Assembly (NCBI RefSeq): GCF_028389875.1
Contig: NC_084668.1
Span: forward strand, 18,185,993 to 18,249,992
Direction of reading: 5' to 3'
Length of the DNA: 64,000 nt
From: Rhea pennata
Taxonomy: Eukaryota; Chordata; Aves; Rheiformes; Rheidae
Part shown: one piece after another, positions 35,101 through 49,900 of the stretch
How the letters are laid out: the number at the start of each line of letters is the position of its first letter
Numbering within the stretch: the first letter of the stretch is position 1
Translations under genes and position numbers: made by a program
Notes under the pieces: model-generated
Seen by the model: only the letters and a program-made list of their open reading frames with translations
The model's database searches: none
Told to the model about the DNA's origin: nothing

Positions 35101-38100
35101 GTAAGAACAACCCCCCACAGGATGAAACTTGTGTTCAAAGAGCCTGAACTGCTTAGACATTCCAGACTGAGGACATTGCACTCACAGTGATGCTATCTGG
35201 ACGTAGTGGCAGGAACTTTCTGCAGCACAAGCTGAGCCCATGGAACAGAGTGCTCTGGAGCAGAGCTTGCCCTGGGTGTCCTCAAGAGATCAAGCTCAGA
35301 TGTCCGTAATTGGCATTACTGTGCTTCTCTCAATCTGGCCATCAGTTTCAGAGCTCTCCTGTTTCTCCTAGCTAAGGTGCCCTGTACTTCCTCAGGGTCT
35401 CATCTCAAGCTTGCAATGTCCAAGCACAGACCAGAAACATCACCCTTTCTCCCTGGGGCAGAGGGCAAAATCACCAGCACATGGAGCAGGGAAAGGAAGG
35501 CACTGGGCAAAGGCCATTACACATCCTCATCCTTCCAACATCAGCTGAGGCTGACAGAGCCAAGGCGTTCATCTCAGGCAGGAAGGATGTGCAAGACCAA
35601 CAGCCTTGTGGGGTCCTGCTCAGAAATGCATGCTTATTTTGCAGAGGAAATAGGAGCACAGTCATCAACCACAAAACCAGAATCAGCCCCAAATCATTAA
35701 ATCTGCGGGGCACAGCCCAGAGCCGGAACAAGCGTGTGCTGTGCAGAGCAAGGCAGGGCAGCTGCACAGCACAGAGGGAGCTAGGGGAGCTGGTAATCAG
35801 GGAGATAGTGGTGAGGGGGAGTAGAGAGGGAGGTATATGCGCAGAGATAAGGAAAGCTCTAGCTATTGGGGGAGCATCCACTCCTGGGACAGGCACTGGA
35901 GTTCAGTAGGGAACATGGCAATTGCTTCCACAAGCAGCTCTGTGCACTGTGCTCAGCCAACACACTCCGATGGAGGCAGCTGCTGGGACCTCACCTCTGG
36001 ATCCTGCCTCAGCTGTAGGAGACCAGGGTGCCAGGGTGATCTCCAAGGTGTCGGTGGACCAAGGACAGCTCTGAGAGCCTCCCAGCCCGCAGCTGCCTCA
36101 TGCAGAGCTGCCAGACTTGGCTGTACCCCCAGGAGAGCACCAGACCCAGCACACCTGTTGATAGCTGCCTCATTTTCCTCTAATCTCTAGGGCAGGATGG
36201 CTCAGCATTGCTGCAACTACCTCTGCCTCCGGGGACGGTCACAGTTTGGCAGATGGCAGGGCAGGTGGCCTGAGGTGTGTTTGCTTCGGTTGAGGAAAGG
36301 AGCCCGCCAGTCTGGCGTTTGCAGTGGGGCAAGGAAGGGGCAAGCCAGCTCCACCCTCGCTGAGCAGGGCTGGAGACAGGCAGCACACGTCCTAGTTCAG
36401 TTAAGCCCAAGCAGCAAACACAGATTAAACAAATCATCTGGCACTGGGACAGGGAGCAGACAGCTCTATTAGGGACTGTTTGTCCTGATACAGGACAGCT
36501 CCGCAGTTAGTTTAATAACCTTCTGATAAAAGGCAGAGGCACGCTCCGTTGCAGGAGGCACAAAGGGCAATGAATGTCCCTTGTAACACAACCCACTACA
36601 GTGAAAGGCCAGAAGACAGGGACCACAGAGGGGGTTATACAGCACAGCCCCTGCTCACCTACCTCCTGCCAGCACCTTCTTCCACATCCTGTGTGCCATC
36701 TTCTGCCAGCATCTCGAGATCGTTCACAGCACTGAAGCCTTGCCTGCATTTGCTGCTTTTCCCTTCTGGACCAGGATGGAGAGCAGTGCAAAGGGAAGGC
36801 GCTTGCACAAGCCCTTGGCCGTTGCTCTGTGAGCTGGGTGAGGAGTACTGGCACCTAGAGAAGGGATGAAGCTGGACAGGCAGGTGTCCTTTGCTACTGC
36901 ACGGCCCCCTTCTGCAGGGGTTGAAATGAACTTCAGGCTAGCAGAGATAATCTGCCAGAACTGAACAACCAGTCCCTTCCAGTCATGCAGTTTAAAGAAG
37001 GCTACTTTAGCTAAATATAATGCAAGGGAGTTGACTCTAACCCACAGGCTACGTATGCTCAAGGCAGCACTGCTGTAAAGTGCAGAGAACAGTGCAGGAA
37101 GCACTGAAAGAGCTCAATTTGTGACTAAAGCATTAGAAAATATTTTCAGCACCTGGGTTGGACAGTAAAGTAAGGCAAGGCTGGTATGTCCCTGGGAAAT
37201 AGGGGTTGTAGAAATGGACACCGCAAAGCTTGAGCCCACAGCTGCCTCAGGCTTCCTGCAGCCATTCTCCACGGCCCTGGAGTCCAGCAGCCATGGACTA
37301 AGGTCATCTCAGGCCCTGCAACCTGTTCAGCTCCAGGCATCTCAAGAAAAATCTGCTCCAGGTAGATGTTGGTGCAGAAATACTGAGATCCAGGCTCAAC
37401 CTGCTCAGTACTGAGTACAGGAGACAAATACATCCAGCAAAACAGACAGGCAGGAGATGGGGGGAAGACCTATAGTGCCAGAGATGAGAGACCGCATGCT
37501 CAGAGCTGTGACAAGTAGAAGACATCTGCAGCTAATTGAACAGATATCACTCATCTCTACAAACCCTGGCTCTTCTGCATCTCCGCAGTCCTTGCTCTAG
37601 TGCAGCAATCAGTTGGGCTGCCTCTAGTGCTGGAGCAAAGGAGCGTGTTGGGGAAACACCTTGCCAGTGGAATAAGGCCAATTAATCCCATCGCTAGGTC
37701 CAGCGTGAAGAGCTCCCAGCAGCATGTTCATGCTCACAGAGTAACTACAAAGGGACTAATCTGCAATAACCAGAAAAAAATCCTAAGGGAAAACAAAGTA
37801 AGTGCTTCATTAAGAGGCAGCAGGCAGACAGGCTGTGCAGCCCAGTAGGCTGCACAGGCTAAAGCTGAGCTTCCCCTCTCTGTAGATGAAGGAATGCAGA
37901 AGAGCAGGGAGCTGTCACTGAGACTAGGGTGCTGGTGCTGGTGCTGAGCTGAAGGCAGAGGCTTTCAAAGACATGGCAAAGAGCAGAAGCAAATATGAGT
38001 AGTTACTTCTATAGTAAAAACCAGGAATGGTCTGAGAACAGCTATGGACAAACAAGGAGCTGACATCTTCGCTTTGCTGGGCCCCTCAATGCATACCCAG

Positions 38101-40100
38101 ACTCAAGTGCCACAATGCAAAGGTACAACTTGGCCAAGATGAAAACAGCAAGCTCCAGTGATGACTTTTCTCTGGGGATCAGCATACGCAGAAGGAATAT
38201 CAACAAGCTAGTCTGGTAACTCCAACTTTGACTTTTGCCCTTTATGAAAAATGCAGTTATGAAAGGGTAAGACAGTACTTACACAAACTCCTTAAATGGC
38301 AAGATGAAGACAAAAAACCTTACCAGTTTTTACTGGCTCATCTCTTTGGAACTCCTTTCTCCATACAAAGCGCTAGGTGTTGGCAGCATTTCCACTGAGC
38401 TCACTCCAGTTCGACATCTGAGATCACACCAAATGAATAGAGAGCAGCAAGCATATGCCCATTTTGGAAGAAGAGACAAAGTTGAATGTGTTATGACATC
38501 TGCCATAAGACAGTATACATCCTGCCAATCAAGTCTATAGAAGACTAGATAAAAAATGTCAGCCACTGTGGACCTTCAGCTTCTGAAAGAGACAGGAAAA
38601 AGGTTGATAGTAAAGAGATTCCAAGAAAGCATCCAACAACGCACTGAAAGCTGACCTTTAATATACAAAACATGGAAACTGAATTCCGTACTCATAAGGC
38701 TGGGAGGAGGGCATAGCTTGGATGGAGGAGCAGAGTGGGAAACATTATCTCATTTGCTAAGATACAAGGTAAGACTGCTATGGGGCCCAGTTATTGCTGT
38801 TTTCTAGATGAAACAAACTTAAGGGACAGACACCAGCTCTGGATATGTGGAGGCTCTGGATATCATAGAAACTATTGCAGAATGTTGTAGAACTGCAGGA
38901 CTCAGAGCCCATAGAAAATAGGGGTCAGGCCCATAAAAGACAAACACATGTCTTAGAAGAAATCAAGATAACCTTGAATGAAGATAAAAGTTGTTACTAA
39001 AGATTCAGCAGTAGGAAAATGTCTCAAGACTGTGAGTTGAATGTTCACAGCAGGTAGACACACCAGTCTGGGAAAGGTAAACATCAGTAAAGGTCCATGC
39101 TTGTGCTATTAGATCCTACCTGTCAGTACCTTGGTTTGACAGGACTGTTTCTACTCACCCCAATAGGGAACTTCAAGCCTATTGAAATACTACCCCATCT
39201 CCACTTACTCTTCACCTGAAGAGAGTGCAGAGACCATATGACATAGCAAGGCCGGGTCAGGCAACAGCATTTTCCAGCCACACTTGTCTCAACCTGTCCT
39301 GCATGAAGTTGAGGTGAAAACTGGTACAGAAAAGAACCTTCACTCTGGCAAGAATTTGTGGCAGGAGCACAGTAGAGGTGCTCTGTTCCTGCAGAGGTTG
39401 TATGCACCTTCAACCTCTGCTGGTTAGCATCACACCTGCCTCATAGTTTCTTCCACCCCAAGGTTGTGCCTTCCCACCCCAGTACACTCCAGTCAAATCT
39501 GCCCAAGATCTAGAGGGGCCGAGGTCAGCTTCAGCTCAGGCCAAGTTCGGGGCTTCAGATAGAGAACTGCTTGTATGTCGAGCCAAAAATCCACAGTTCC
39601 CAAATGCAGCCTTGTTATCCCACCAGCCCCAGAACTGCCTCTTAGAAATAGCTGAACAACACCTGGCAAAAGGGCTCATTCAGTGCTGCAGGGGCATTCA
39701 TTCGCACCTCCACAGCCACCACAGCGACAGCTCCTACAAGGCACATGGCTCTGAGGACCTGCTAGCAGCCAATAAGCAATTTGCTGGGGCTGAGCCTAAA
39801 GGGTACTCACCTGGGGGCAATCTTCACAGGAGAACAACAAAACTAGCACCTCCTGTCAGTCTAACCATATTTGGGCCTTGTTCATGCACTCAGGCCACAG
39901 ACTTGGCTGCTGCTTGGGTGCCAGCCATGTGGAGAAGAGCAGTTTAGCAGCCCATCACCACCACCCTGAACAGAAGGGGAAAATGGCTCCAATCCTGTGG
40001 GATCTTGGGAAGCCCTTGAGGCCGCTATGAAGACAGACCTTACATGCCATTAAAGCAGTGCAAAAGGATGCGGCAAAGAAAACATGACAATTCAATAAAT
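32160..40100. other. AT-richer intergenic stretch, no gene seen
   Basis: Between the CpG island and the STK11IP 3' end there are nearly 8 kb with only short open frames, none with a domain or a human-like protein match that I recognise. Base composition drops sharply from the GC-rich left part. No RNA gene or intact transposon was found. Enhancers or lncRNA exons could be present but cannot be read from sequence alone. Confidence 0.5.
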
Positions 40101-40107
40101 AGAAGAT

Positions 40108-40113
40108 TTTATT
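40108..40113 (-). terminator. STK11IP: STK11IP polyadenylation signal AATAAA
   Basis: The plus strand reads TTTATT within AGATTTTATTAC, which is AATAAA on the minus strand. It lies about 820 bases beyond the STK11IP stop and is the first canonical signal I found on that strand. The 3' UTR would be about 0.83 kb. Confidence 0.6.
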
Positions 40114-40933
40114 ACAATAGAAAATAGTAAAACTCATGTTAAAATAGACTCTTGCTTTTGGACTGCTCAGAAAAGCCTAAGCCTCACTTTCACCTGTCAG
40201 TGCCCACCAATATCCTGACCCTTAAGCGATGAGCAACACTTCTGTGCCCAAGAGCCTCACGGCTTCTCCCTCCCCAGTGAGGGAGGGAGACTACAGCAGC
40301 AGACTGAGCCATGCCCTGCCAGGCACACAGGTGCAAAGGGCTCTCCAGAGGGTTCAGTACAACATGCCTTATTCCTTTGTGCAATCAGGCCCCTGTTTGA
40401 AGCAGGCAGCTTTAGGAAAGCAGTGGATAAGAGAGAGGGGGAAAAATAAGCAGCAGACAACAGCAGCTGCTCTGAGACAACTGGAGAGGCAGTAAGTACA
40501 CTTGCCAGAAGAGTCCAGCACCCAAGTACCTCTGGCCTGCTGTTGGCCTAGTCCCAATGCATGTCCCACTGACCATGCTCTGGTTCTGCTCCCTTCCTCC
40601 GTCAGTGATTTACTTCCTTCAAAGTGACTCCCTACTACCCTGAATGAGACTAGCAGACACCACCAAGTTGCAATTCTGTGCAGCTAATGCAGGATTATAG
40701 GACACCCTCCACAGCCTCCTTCCATGGCCAGCCCAGTGCAGGTGAGTGACTGTGCAAAGCTTGGACCATTGCGTGCTCCCTCCTCCTCACCAGAAAGGCC
40801 TAGGAGCAAGAGTTCAGCGGGTAGCAGAGGCCACAGGACAGCAAAGTCAGATGGGAGTGGGAGACACCTGTGCACTATTGGCAGCACAGCAGCACTCCTG
40901 ACTCTAAGTCCCGCCTGCCTATAGCTGGCAAGT

Positions 40934-43900
40934 TCACTCCAGCCCCTCATGCTCAGCCTTCCGTAGCTCGATAGAGAACATCTCCTCCCAGGGCCCGCGG
41001 ATCCACTCCACCAGCTCTGCCAGGAGCTCAGGGCACTCTGTGCGGATATGCCAAGTGCTCTCCACCTTCAGCACCTGTCAGGGAGAAAAGAGATAAAGGC
41101 ATATGGGCAAGGCCCAGCCTCAAAGGTCAGTCTTGAGCTGCTGTTTCCCAGCACAGATGCCAGCTCCTCCCAGTGCCCAAATAACATCCTCCTCCCTCTC
41201 CATGGCCAGCTGTGAAAGCGTCCTTGCATAACTTTTGTACAGCAGCAATATGCTGTGCTCCCCTGGCTCTATGGTGCAAGACCCTGCATTAGGATAAAAG
41301 ATGACAGCCCCAAAACACTGCTGGCGGGAACAGAGTCTGAGCACAATCTAGCCTCCTGGATCCACCCCCAGTCTTGTGTGTCCCATGACACTCCTCCTGG
41401 TTACCTCATCATAAAGCATCAGCTTGATGTCACAGGGATAGAGGCGATAGGTTATGACATTGCTAATACTGCTGATTGGCTGCTTCTCCTTCAGCTGGAT
41501 GCTGCTCTTCGGAGGTGGTTCTGCCTCACCATCCGCATCCAAGCGGGGCTGCACCTGCCACTGGTGATTCTCCTCCAGCAGAAACAGCATGCTGCGGGTG
41601 CTCAGCAGGGTCACAGGAAAAGCAGACGCTCCTAAAAGGATAGGGGGAAAGAGGAGAAGCTCTGCTCAGAGCCTGAGTCACCACAGAACCAGCTTTGCTT
41701 TCCATCCTCCACCCCTCACCTAGGAAACCTTTTCCAGCAGCGAGTGACTGAGTGAACATCTTCCTGACTGAGGAGGGGGAACAGGGTAGCTGAATACACC
41801 TGGACTTAAACAGCTTATTCAAGCTCACTGCCAGAGTAAGCATAGGAAAGACCACTACCCAACCAGCATTGTGCCAGCCAACAGCCTCATGTGAGACAAG
41901 ACAAGAAACTTAAGTTCTTTGACCTCTCAACCAACACTTTACCACTCCTTAGTTAAAAGTCATCAGCTCCAGCTAAAAGGCCACCTTTTTGGCCTGAATT
42001 TGTCTGGCTCCAGGTCTGATGGATGCAACAGAAATCACAAAGTTTAATAACAAGTTGGGATGCATCACAAGCATGGCAGAAAGCAAAATAGTTTTGCTAA
42101 ATTAGAGAGAGCATAAATGTCATTCAGTTGATTTCAGCGGATAAAAATGAAAAGCACTAGAGCTTGAGAACAAGTCAAATACACAGAAATAGGGAACCAC
42201 TAGCAAAACTGGCTGAGGTCACAGGGAATCACAAACCGCTACATCAACACGTTGCTTTTGTCACAGCTCACTCTTGGGAATTAGCAGGAGTATCAGAGAT
42301 AGAATGATTAATTAGTCCTTTCTACTTGGCAGGGAAGCCTCAGCTGGAACAGGGTCCAGTTTGGGGCACTGTACTCTAAAAAAGGAGAAAAACTGGAGAG
42401 TAACAGATATGCAGTTTTGAGTTCTCCCTCCCTCAGGCTATTTGCACAGCTAAAAGGAGACCAATACGCATACTCCCCACAGAATCTTGTACTGTAATTC
42501 TTGTTCTCTCATACCTCCCCAATGGCCACCAGGGAAGAAGACTGCAAAAGCATTAACGAAGTCAATGCATGATTAACAACTACATTGCTTTTTCTGGTGT
42601 CTCAAGCTAAGATGATACTGAAATTGCTCACTGAACTCAAATCTCAAACATTTGGCCCTCAACAAGCACTGGCACAGAGTGGGTGGGCTCCGGGGGGCTC
42701 TTCCTGTTCTGTCTTCTAGGGTGCTAGATACCTGCTCCTGTTCTCCCAAACCGAGGCAGTGCCTTTCAGCTTCTAGCACACAAATGTGTGCATGACCCCT
42801 CAAGTTTTCCCGCATCCTGTGGGAACAATCTAACCCTTACTTCCAGCTTCTCAGTAGCCATTTTGAATTACATCCAAACTTAACGTGCAAGACCAACTGC
42901 TCCGTAGAGCCTGGGATTTCATTCCCAAAAGAGATGGGAGACCTTATAGGCAGAAGCATGCTACTAGCCTACGCATCCCAACACTTACCTCCCCATCTTG
43001 CTGCTGCAACCACGAGCCAGCCCTGTTCCCACACACTGTACACTAAAAACAAAAACATGGAAGTAGACTGCACAAGGCATGGGAAACAAGTTTCCCATGA
43101 GATCTCCTGTACCTTGGATCAGATAGGCCAGCAGGTAGAAGAAACAAGTGTCATCTGCAGCCATGGAGTCTGTGGTCCTGGAGTCCAGTAAAGACCTAGA
43201 AGACACAGCAGTAAGTAATCCAAGGAAGCACTCTGTTCTCAGTCTAGGCTTGCTGTGACCTTGTTCCTGTTCTCTGTCCTCTTGGAAAAGGAAAGGAGTC
43301 ATCTCTTCCATATGCTATAGCAAAATTCCACCCTTTCCTGCCACTCTCAGTGCTCCCTGCCCATCACCTTGCCAGCAAAGAACTAAATGCTTCTCACGTG
43401 GGACCAGTCAGCCCTACAACATCACCTTTTTCTCTCAAGTTCTGTTCTGCCCAGGCTCCTCCTAGAGAGCTAGAATCACCCTGCCCGCTCAGTCCTTCCC
43501 ACCCTTTCGTGCTCACCCCCTTGCAGCAGTGTGACAGCCACTGGAGCCAGCTGCCTTAAGCCTGTAATGCAGCCTTGCTGCCGCCTACTTCACTGCCACA
43601 CATCCCAGGCACTGCTGAAAAAAGCAAACACCTTTTTCTATCCCCAAATTCATCCCCTCAGAGGCTGCTCTTACCATAAAGAATGCTGAGGATTCATCTC
43701 CACAGTGGGGATTTCTTTCACCTTACTCCTGTGCTTGGCAGGCAGCTCTTGTATGAGATCTAAAGACAGGTAGAAGGTAGATAACTTTACTGCAAGCTCA
43801 AGGCTATATTCAACAGCTTAGAACAGTTCTCTAGTCCATATAGAGACACTAACTTATGGCACCAGTAGGATTCTCTCTTAACTTTCTTCTGATCTGACAA

Positions 43901-46900
43901 GAACTGGTTTTCCAACATACATCTCAAATGCAGTCTTCCTGGTGCATTTTCAAGAGCAAATCTTCCAAATCCTCCTCCCCCTCCCTCTGCTATAGCTCTA
44001 ACTCTTACATGTCAGTGTCTGCAGGAACTGGTCACAACAGCTCTGGTTCCGGATCAGCAGATTGTAGGAGGCTCTTGGGTTCTCAAACTCCATTCTCAAG
44101 CTCTGGTGGCAAAGTCCCACTTCCAGATAGGAAATATCAGACAGGTAGTGAGAGTCGTTCTTCTTCAGCCAGTCTGCAGGTTGTCCCCTAGTCACAGGGC
44201 ACAGCACTCAGCTGCAGCAGGCTACCCCGTCTCCCCCTCTTTCACATCACATTGCACCAGAGCTTTTGCCAGAAGAGCTTTTACATGTCACCACTCCTCC
44301 AGCATAAGGCTGGCACCATCCAGCACTCACAGACTTGCTTCCAGGTCTCACTTGCCACGCCTCTCCTCACCTGATAACTCCAGTGACTTCCAGCACATAA
44401 ATCCTGAGGTCAGAAGCAACCAGGATTGAGAGGAACTCCCCACGTCGACCAAACTTCACCATAGCCACCTGCAGCACAGAGAGGGCAGGTCACAGTACTG
44501 GCTTACCCCTTGCCACCTCACCCACACAAAGGACTGGCCTAGACACATGTCAGAACCCTTCATATTTCCCAGGCTCTGGGATGCCATTCCAGAGCAAAAC
44601 TCACAGGGCAGCTGAAAAGATGGCTAAGGACCAGGCTGTCCACAGAACATGGGGTGATGCTGCAGGAACCTACCTTGAGGAAGCACTGGAACTCCTCAGT
44701 GTCTTCCTCAAAAACCTCCATATCCAGGTACAGCTTCAGACGATGATCCACAGAACGAAAATCCCTAGTATTCAGGATGCCATTTGCAGCTGAGAACAAA
44801 AGGTGGCATTAGCACTCTCCCCACTGACCAGAGGCTGCTGAATCATGCAGACTGGCAGTGGGGCAGTGCTGTCATCCCTTTGCATGCTCGCTTCCATCAA
44901 ATCTCTCCTCAAGACAAAGGATCAGAACTAGGGCTCTTCAGGCCACAGATTTCAACACAGACACAAGGGGACTCCATCACTTTAATACCTGCCCTTTCAG
45001 ATATACAAAGCTTTGGTCTAATCCATCTTCAACCTTTGCCCAGTGGTTTAGTCACATGGGAACACCACCTTGCTTCTGGATGTGGCAGAAGGGCAATTCC
45101 ACACCAAACTAAAAAGATATTTTGTATTTCAGCTGACGTCAGCTCAGGTCTCTCACTTAGGCCAAGGTAGGGATAAAAACAACCAAGAAAGACACCAGGA
45201 AAACTGGTGAGGAACCTAACTTGTATTTGTCATACAATTGTATGAATCAACCATTTATACAACAGCCACAACACTGCCATGCTAATTGCCAACGGTCCAG
45301 TGGCCTGAGAAAAGCAATGCCCCTCCTCCCCCTGAGAAGACTTGTTCTCCATAAAGAATACTACATCAATGAAATTATTCTCAACAGGAACTCTTTCATT
45401 GTCTCAGTTCACTAAATTGGTACTCTGATTTGATGCAAAACAAGAGATTACCTTACTTCATATGCTTCTGTGATTATACAAGACTGAACATAGTGATTCT
45501 AAACACTGGTCCTACACTGAGTTCTCTTCAGAGGCACAGCAGTCTTGGCAAGTCAAGGGAGACCTCTATAAGGGGCTCACAGGTTTCCAAACCAGGGCCA
45601 GAGCAGTCGAAATAAAACCATTTGGTGGGTTGGAGCAGATGACCTCCAGAGGCCCTTTCCAAATTAAGTTACTCTAAATCACATGCTGAAGTCTAAGCAA
45701 AAGCAGTCTCTGCCACAACAGAAATCCAAAACCCTTCACATAAAGCTCTTTGCGTGCCTCACACTAACTGCAAGTTTGTACCACAGCCTTCACATAGCCA
45801 GCACACAGACCGTTCTTTGGGAGAGGCTTTATCACCTCTGTTCACAAAGACCACTGAAGTGAAAACAAGAAGCTGTAGATCTATGAACCCGAGCCTCCAA
45901 CAGACACACTAACCTCAGACTGCACTTAAGCCTGGGAATAAAGATTGCTACACACAGTTGTCCCTTTCTCCAAAGGTAATACTCCAGCTGGCAGCTCATT
46001 AGAAGCAGAGGAACTCAGTGTGCCTGTGATTGAGCAAAATGGCTCTCAGAACAAGAGGCTATTACCCAAAGTCTGAGCAACACCATTGATTAGGAGCTGA
46101 TTCAGTTTTCCCTACCTTTAGGCATCAGAGAGGAACAGAAGGTCATGAAGTGCTCTATTCACAAGTATCACAGCCACTGCCTGTGCCTGACGACCCCCTT
46201 TTCCTGTATTATACAGGAGGCAGTGCAGACTGCAAGCACCAGACAGAGCCTACCACAGAGATGCACACACCACCCCTGTACAGCTCCTACATACTCACAA
46301 GGACTGAGATTCCAGGTTTCCTCTGACTCGGAGTTCAAAGACAGCTGGGAAGGAGTGGGCCCACGAGAAACACCATAATGGTAGCTCCCCAACAAGCTGC
46401 CCTCATTGGTGTCAGTGTGACTGAAGGACAAGAACTGTTTTTTCACGCCCAGCTCCTTCTTCCCACAGCCCCCATCAGAACTGCGAGAACTGGAATGAAG
46501 TGTGCTGTCATGCTCGCTACTGAGCTCCGGGGTTCTGGTGCTGTTGCTGGTGTCCACCTCAGAGCTGTCCTCCTCACCAATGTAGAACTTCCCACTCTCA
46601 CTGGTAGCCAGAGTAGATGCTTCCTCTGTGCCTTCTTGCTGGCTGCCTCCCTCCAGAACAGATTCCAACAGGTCCTCATTTGTGCTACCAGGGCCAGGCG
46701 GCAGAGATGCGTTGGAGCACATCTCTGAAGGCAGGATGACCACATGGTCACTGGAACAACTTGGACAGGCTACAGGTTTGCCAGGTGCTGCAGCATCTGT
46801 GAAAGACTTAATCAGGGATAGCACAAAAGAACAGCTCTCTACCTGCAAGATCTTAACCCCCCCCCCCGCCCCGCAAACCACAAGCCATCCTTTTCAAAGT

Positions 46901-49900
46901 AGGCAATAGCTCAGTCATGGCCTGACTTCAGCACCTTGTTGAGCAGCAATATCCAGATCCATAAATTCTCACTGATTTGAGAGAGGAGGTGTGTAAGATA
47001 TGTATCAGTGCTAACATCCACATAAAATAACCCCACTCAGAACTAGAGTGGCTAGCATGGGTTCTAATTGCAACTGATAACCTACATCAGGGCTTTGGCT
47101 CACCCCTTTCCTCCACTTTGCTCACATTGCCTTTGAAGGTCAAATTCACCAACAGTCAATCAAACCTTCCTTAGTCACCCTCATCCCTGGCTTGGCTTAT
47201 CCTCCAGCCTGCCAGCTCATGAGCCTGCTGTGACCATTCTCTAGCAGTTCTTATCCCTCCTGACACTCATCATCCACACCACACTAAACTCCTAGCTGGA
47301 GCTTGGGACTTCTACTGCCCTGGAAGAAGAAAGCACCATGGGGTAGAGGAAAGCACTGTAGACAGGACAGCACTTCTGCTCTCACTGCAGAATCCTCCAG
47401 TACCAGGTTGCTTCCTCGAACCAGCAGAATCCTACAAGCTAAGGTTGGGCACTCTCCACTTCACCTTTAAACTTAGAGAAGCTTTGAGAAACTCAACAAT
47501 TAGAAGATACCTAATCAGCACTTGTAATATCCCCGTCAAAATACTGCATCTAGTTTCAGACACCCAAAGGAGAAAAAAAAAAAAATGAGGGGCGGGATGG
47601 ATTAATGGGAAACAGTATAAAGGAGACTAGCAAGAATAGCTGGACTGTAGGAGATATGACTGACAAGCAAATTATCTAGGGAGTTGAGCTTATTTAGTCT
47701 AAAGAAGAGAAGACAGGAGTAACAGGGAGAGGGGAGGTAGGCAGGAGGAGAACAAAGTACAAAGAAAATAAAAAAGTAATTTTCCATAGGGAAAGTAGCA
47801 ATAGGCTTAAGATTACAGTCAGCAAGATTTCTGCTAGGGTAGCAGTTGTTTCTCCTGATAACTAAGAGTCAATTTTTTATCTGAAATAGTGGAGCAGATT
47901 ACCCAGAAAGATCCCTCAGCAAAGGCCTCTCAGAAAGAGTTAGCCTGTAGAGCAAAACTGACCATGCTTTACATAGGACAAGGGATTACAGGACCTTTAA
48001 GGTCCTGCAGTTTTCCAGCACCCTTATGTTCTCCCAGACTTGAGGCCACCTACAACAGGGGTACTGTTTGCTTAAACAGTGGTTTATTTCTGCTAGCAAA
48101 CAAGCAGTGAGTGCCCCTTCCCTGATGCCTAGGACCAATTCAAGCATGTTAAGTCACAGTGCATTTCACGATATGTTTTAATTCCAGTGCAACCAAGGCA
48201 TTCCCTTCTCCTCTGCATGCCATGCTCTGCACCATAGCTGCCACAGGTGGCCTGCCTGGGCATCCAACAACATTTTTCTGCGGACTAGGTCCTACCTTGA
48301 TCTGAGGCAGCTAGTGTCTCCAGTTTTTTGGCATCTCCATCCTCTGCAGAAGACAGACCTTTTTGCCAAGGAGCCAGAGACTGGAGAAACTCTTGCTTGC
48401 ATTTCAGGCACTGGAGCTTTGTGAATGTCTTCTCTTGGCTCCAATTTTTCCGATTCTCCTCCAGAGCTGGTGTCAACACTTCAAGCACACACTAGAAGTA
48501 CCAGCACAGGGAAAAAGACTGCTAGCAGGCAGACTACAGCTGTCCTAATACAAGTAGGTCTCTAATGTTAGCAAGTCTCCTCACATGCCTCATCACAGCA
48601 TTTCAAACTGCATGACTGCAGGGCTATCCCAGCCCAGCAGGGCACAAGAGCTACTCTGTGAAAGAAGCTTGCCAAAGGCACTAAATTTCACTGCAATGAC
48701 TAAGACAAACCTGTTTGCAGGTCTGTGTTTTGTACCTACATATTTACAGGTCTGAGGTGTCCTGTTTTCGTATTCTCCGCAATAGCTTGCTTAAGTGTGT
48801 TTAAACAACAGTGTCTCAAGAAAAATACTTAGATTTGATAGTAGAGTTAGTACAGCATCTGTGCCGAACACAGTTGCTATAGCACAGACACTCTTGCTGT
48901 ATAGAAGGCTAAGCACAGGCCAGAGCATCACACAATAGCCAGGAAAAATTATGCCACATGTGCGTAAGAAAGTCACTAACTCTACTACTAGAACTCTTTT
49001 CCCAAGGGTAGAAAAGCTTCCTCATTGAGAGCACCTTCTACATTTCAAAGCTCCACTACCCACAGAGCCCTCCACAGGTCATCTGTGCAACAGAATAAAC
49101 TCTGGAGAATACAGTCCAGACACGAGCTGCCCAGCTAGTAAGAGGAGGTCAGACGTACATATGCTCTGAGAACAGGGGTTCTGCTGGCTGCAAAAATCCA
49201 ATGACTTTCCAAAAAAAGCACTGCCCTCCTCCCCATGCTTCCTCCATTAGTTTCCCCACCTGTAGACACTGCTCTGGGCAGTCATCAAGCACCACGTATT
49301 TACGCTTCTGTCGGTCCTTACGAATGTAGCTGAAGTATAATGTGAGAACAGGGAAAACTCGTTCCAGGTCCTGCAAGAGAAAGGAAACATCAGTTCCAGA
49401 AAGAGGGCACAGTATCCAGGACACAGACTACATTTGCCTGCAACTGTTGGAAACATGGGCAGAGCACTGGAATCTAGTAAGCCTTGAACAGCCCTCCCAG
49501 AAAGACCTTGATATAATTTAGGAGCCTGGTAAAACAGGCTGAAAAATTCAAGCTGTGTGAAGTGCTAGAGACTACTTGTAAGCTTTAAGGCCCAGAAGAA
49601 TGTGTCTCAAATGAAACACCTTGTCAAGAAGGTATTTCAGAAGAACAGCATGCCACAAACTTAAGATGTACAAGGGCAGGAAGAAAAATGAGTTGGAGCT
49701 TCGGGGGGGGGGGGGAGGGGGGAGTTTAGAAGAGCCTGTGATCAAGTTCATGCATGTATGAGAAAAGTGATTTCTAAATTCCCTTTCTAAAAACCACAAA
49801 AGCAAAATAGGGCTGGTGGTACCAAAGCACACTCCTAGAATAGATGGAAAACTGCCCGCTGAGGTATCAGTAGCTCTCCAAAAGTCACAGAAGATCTAAC

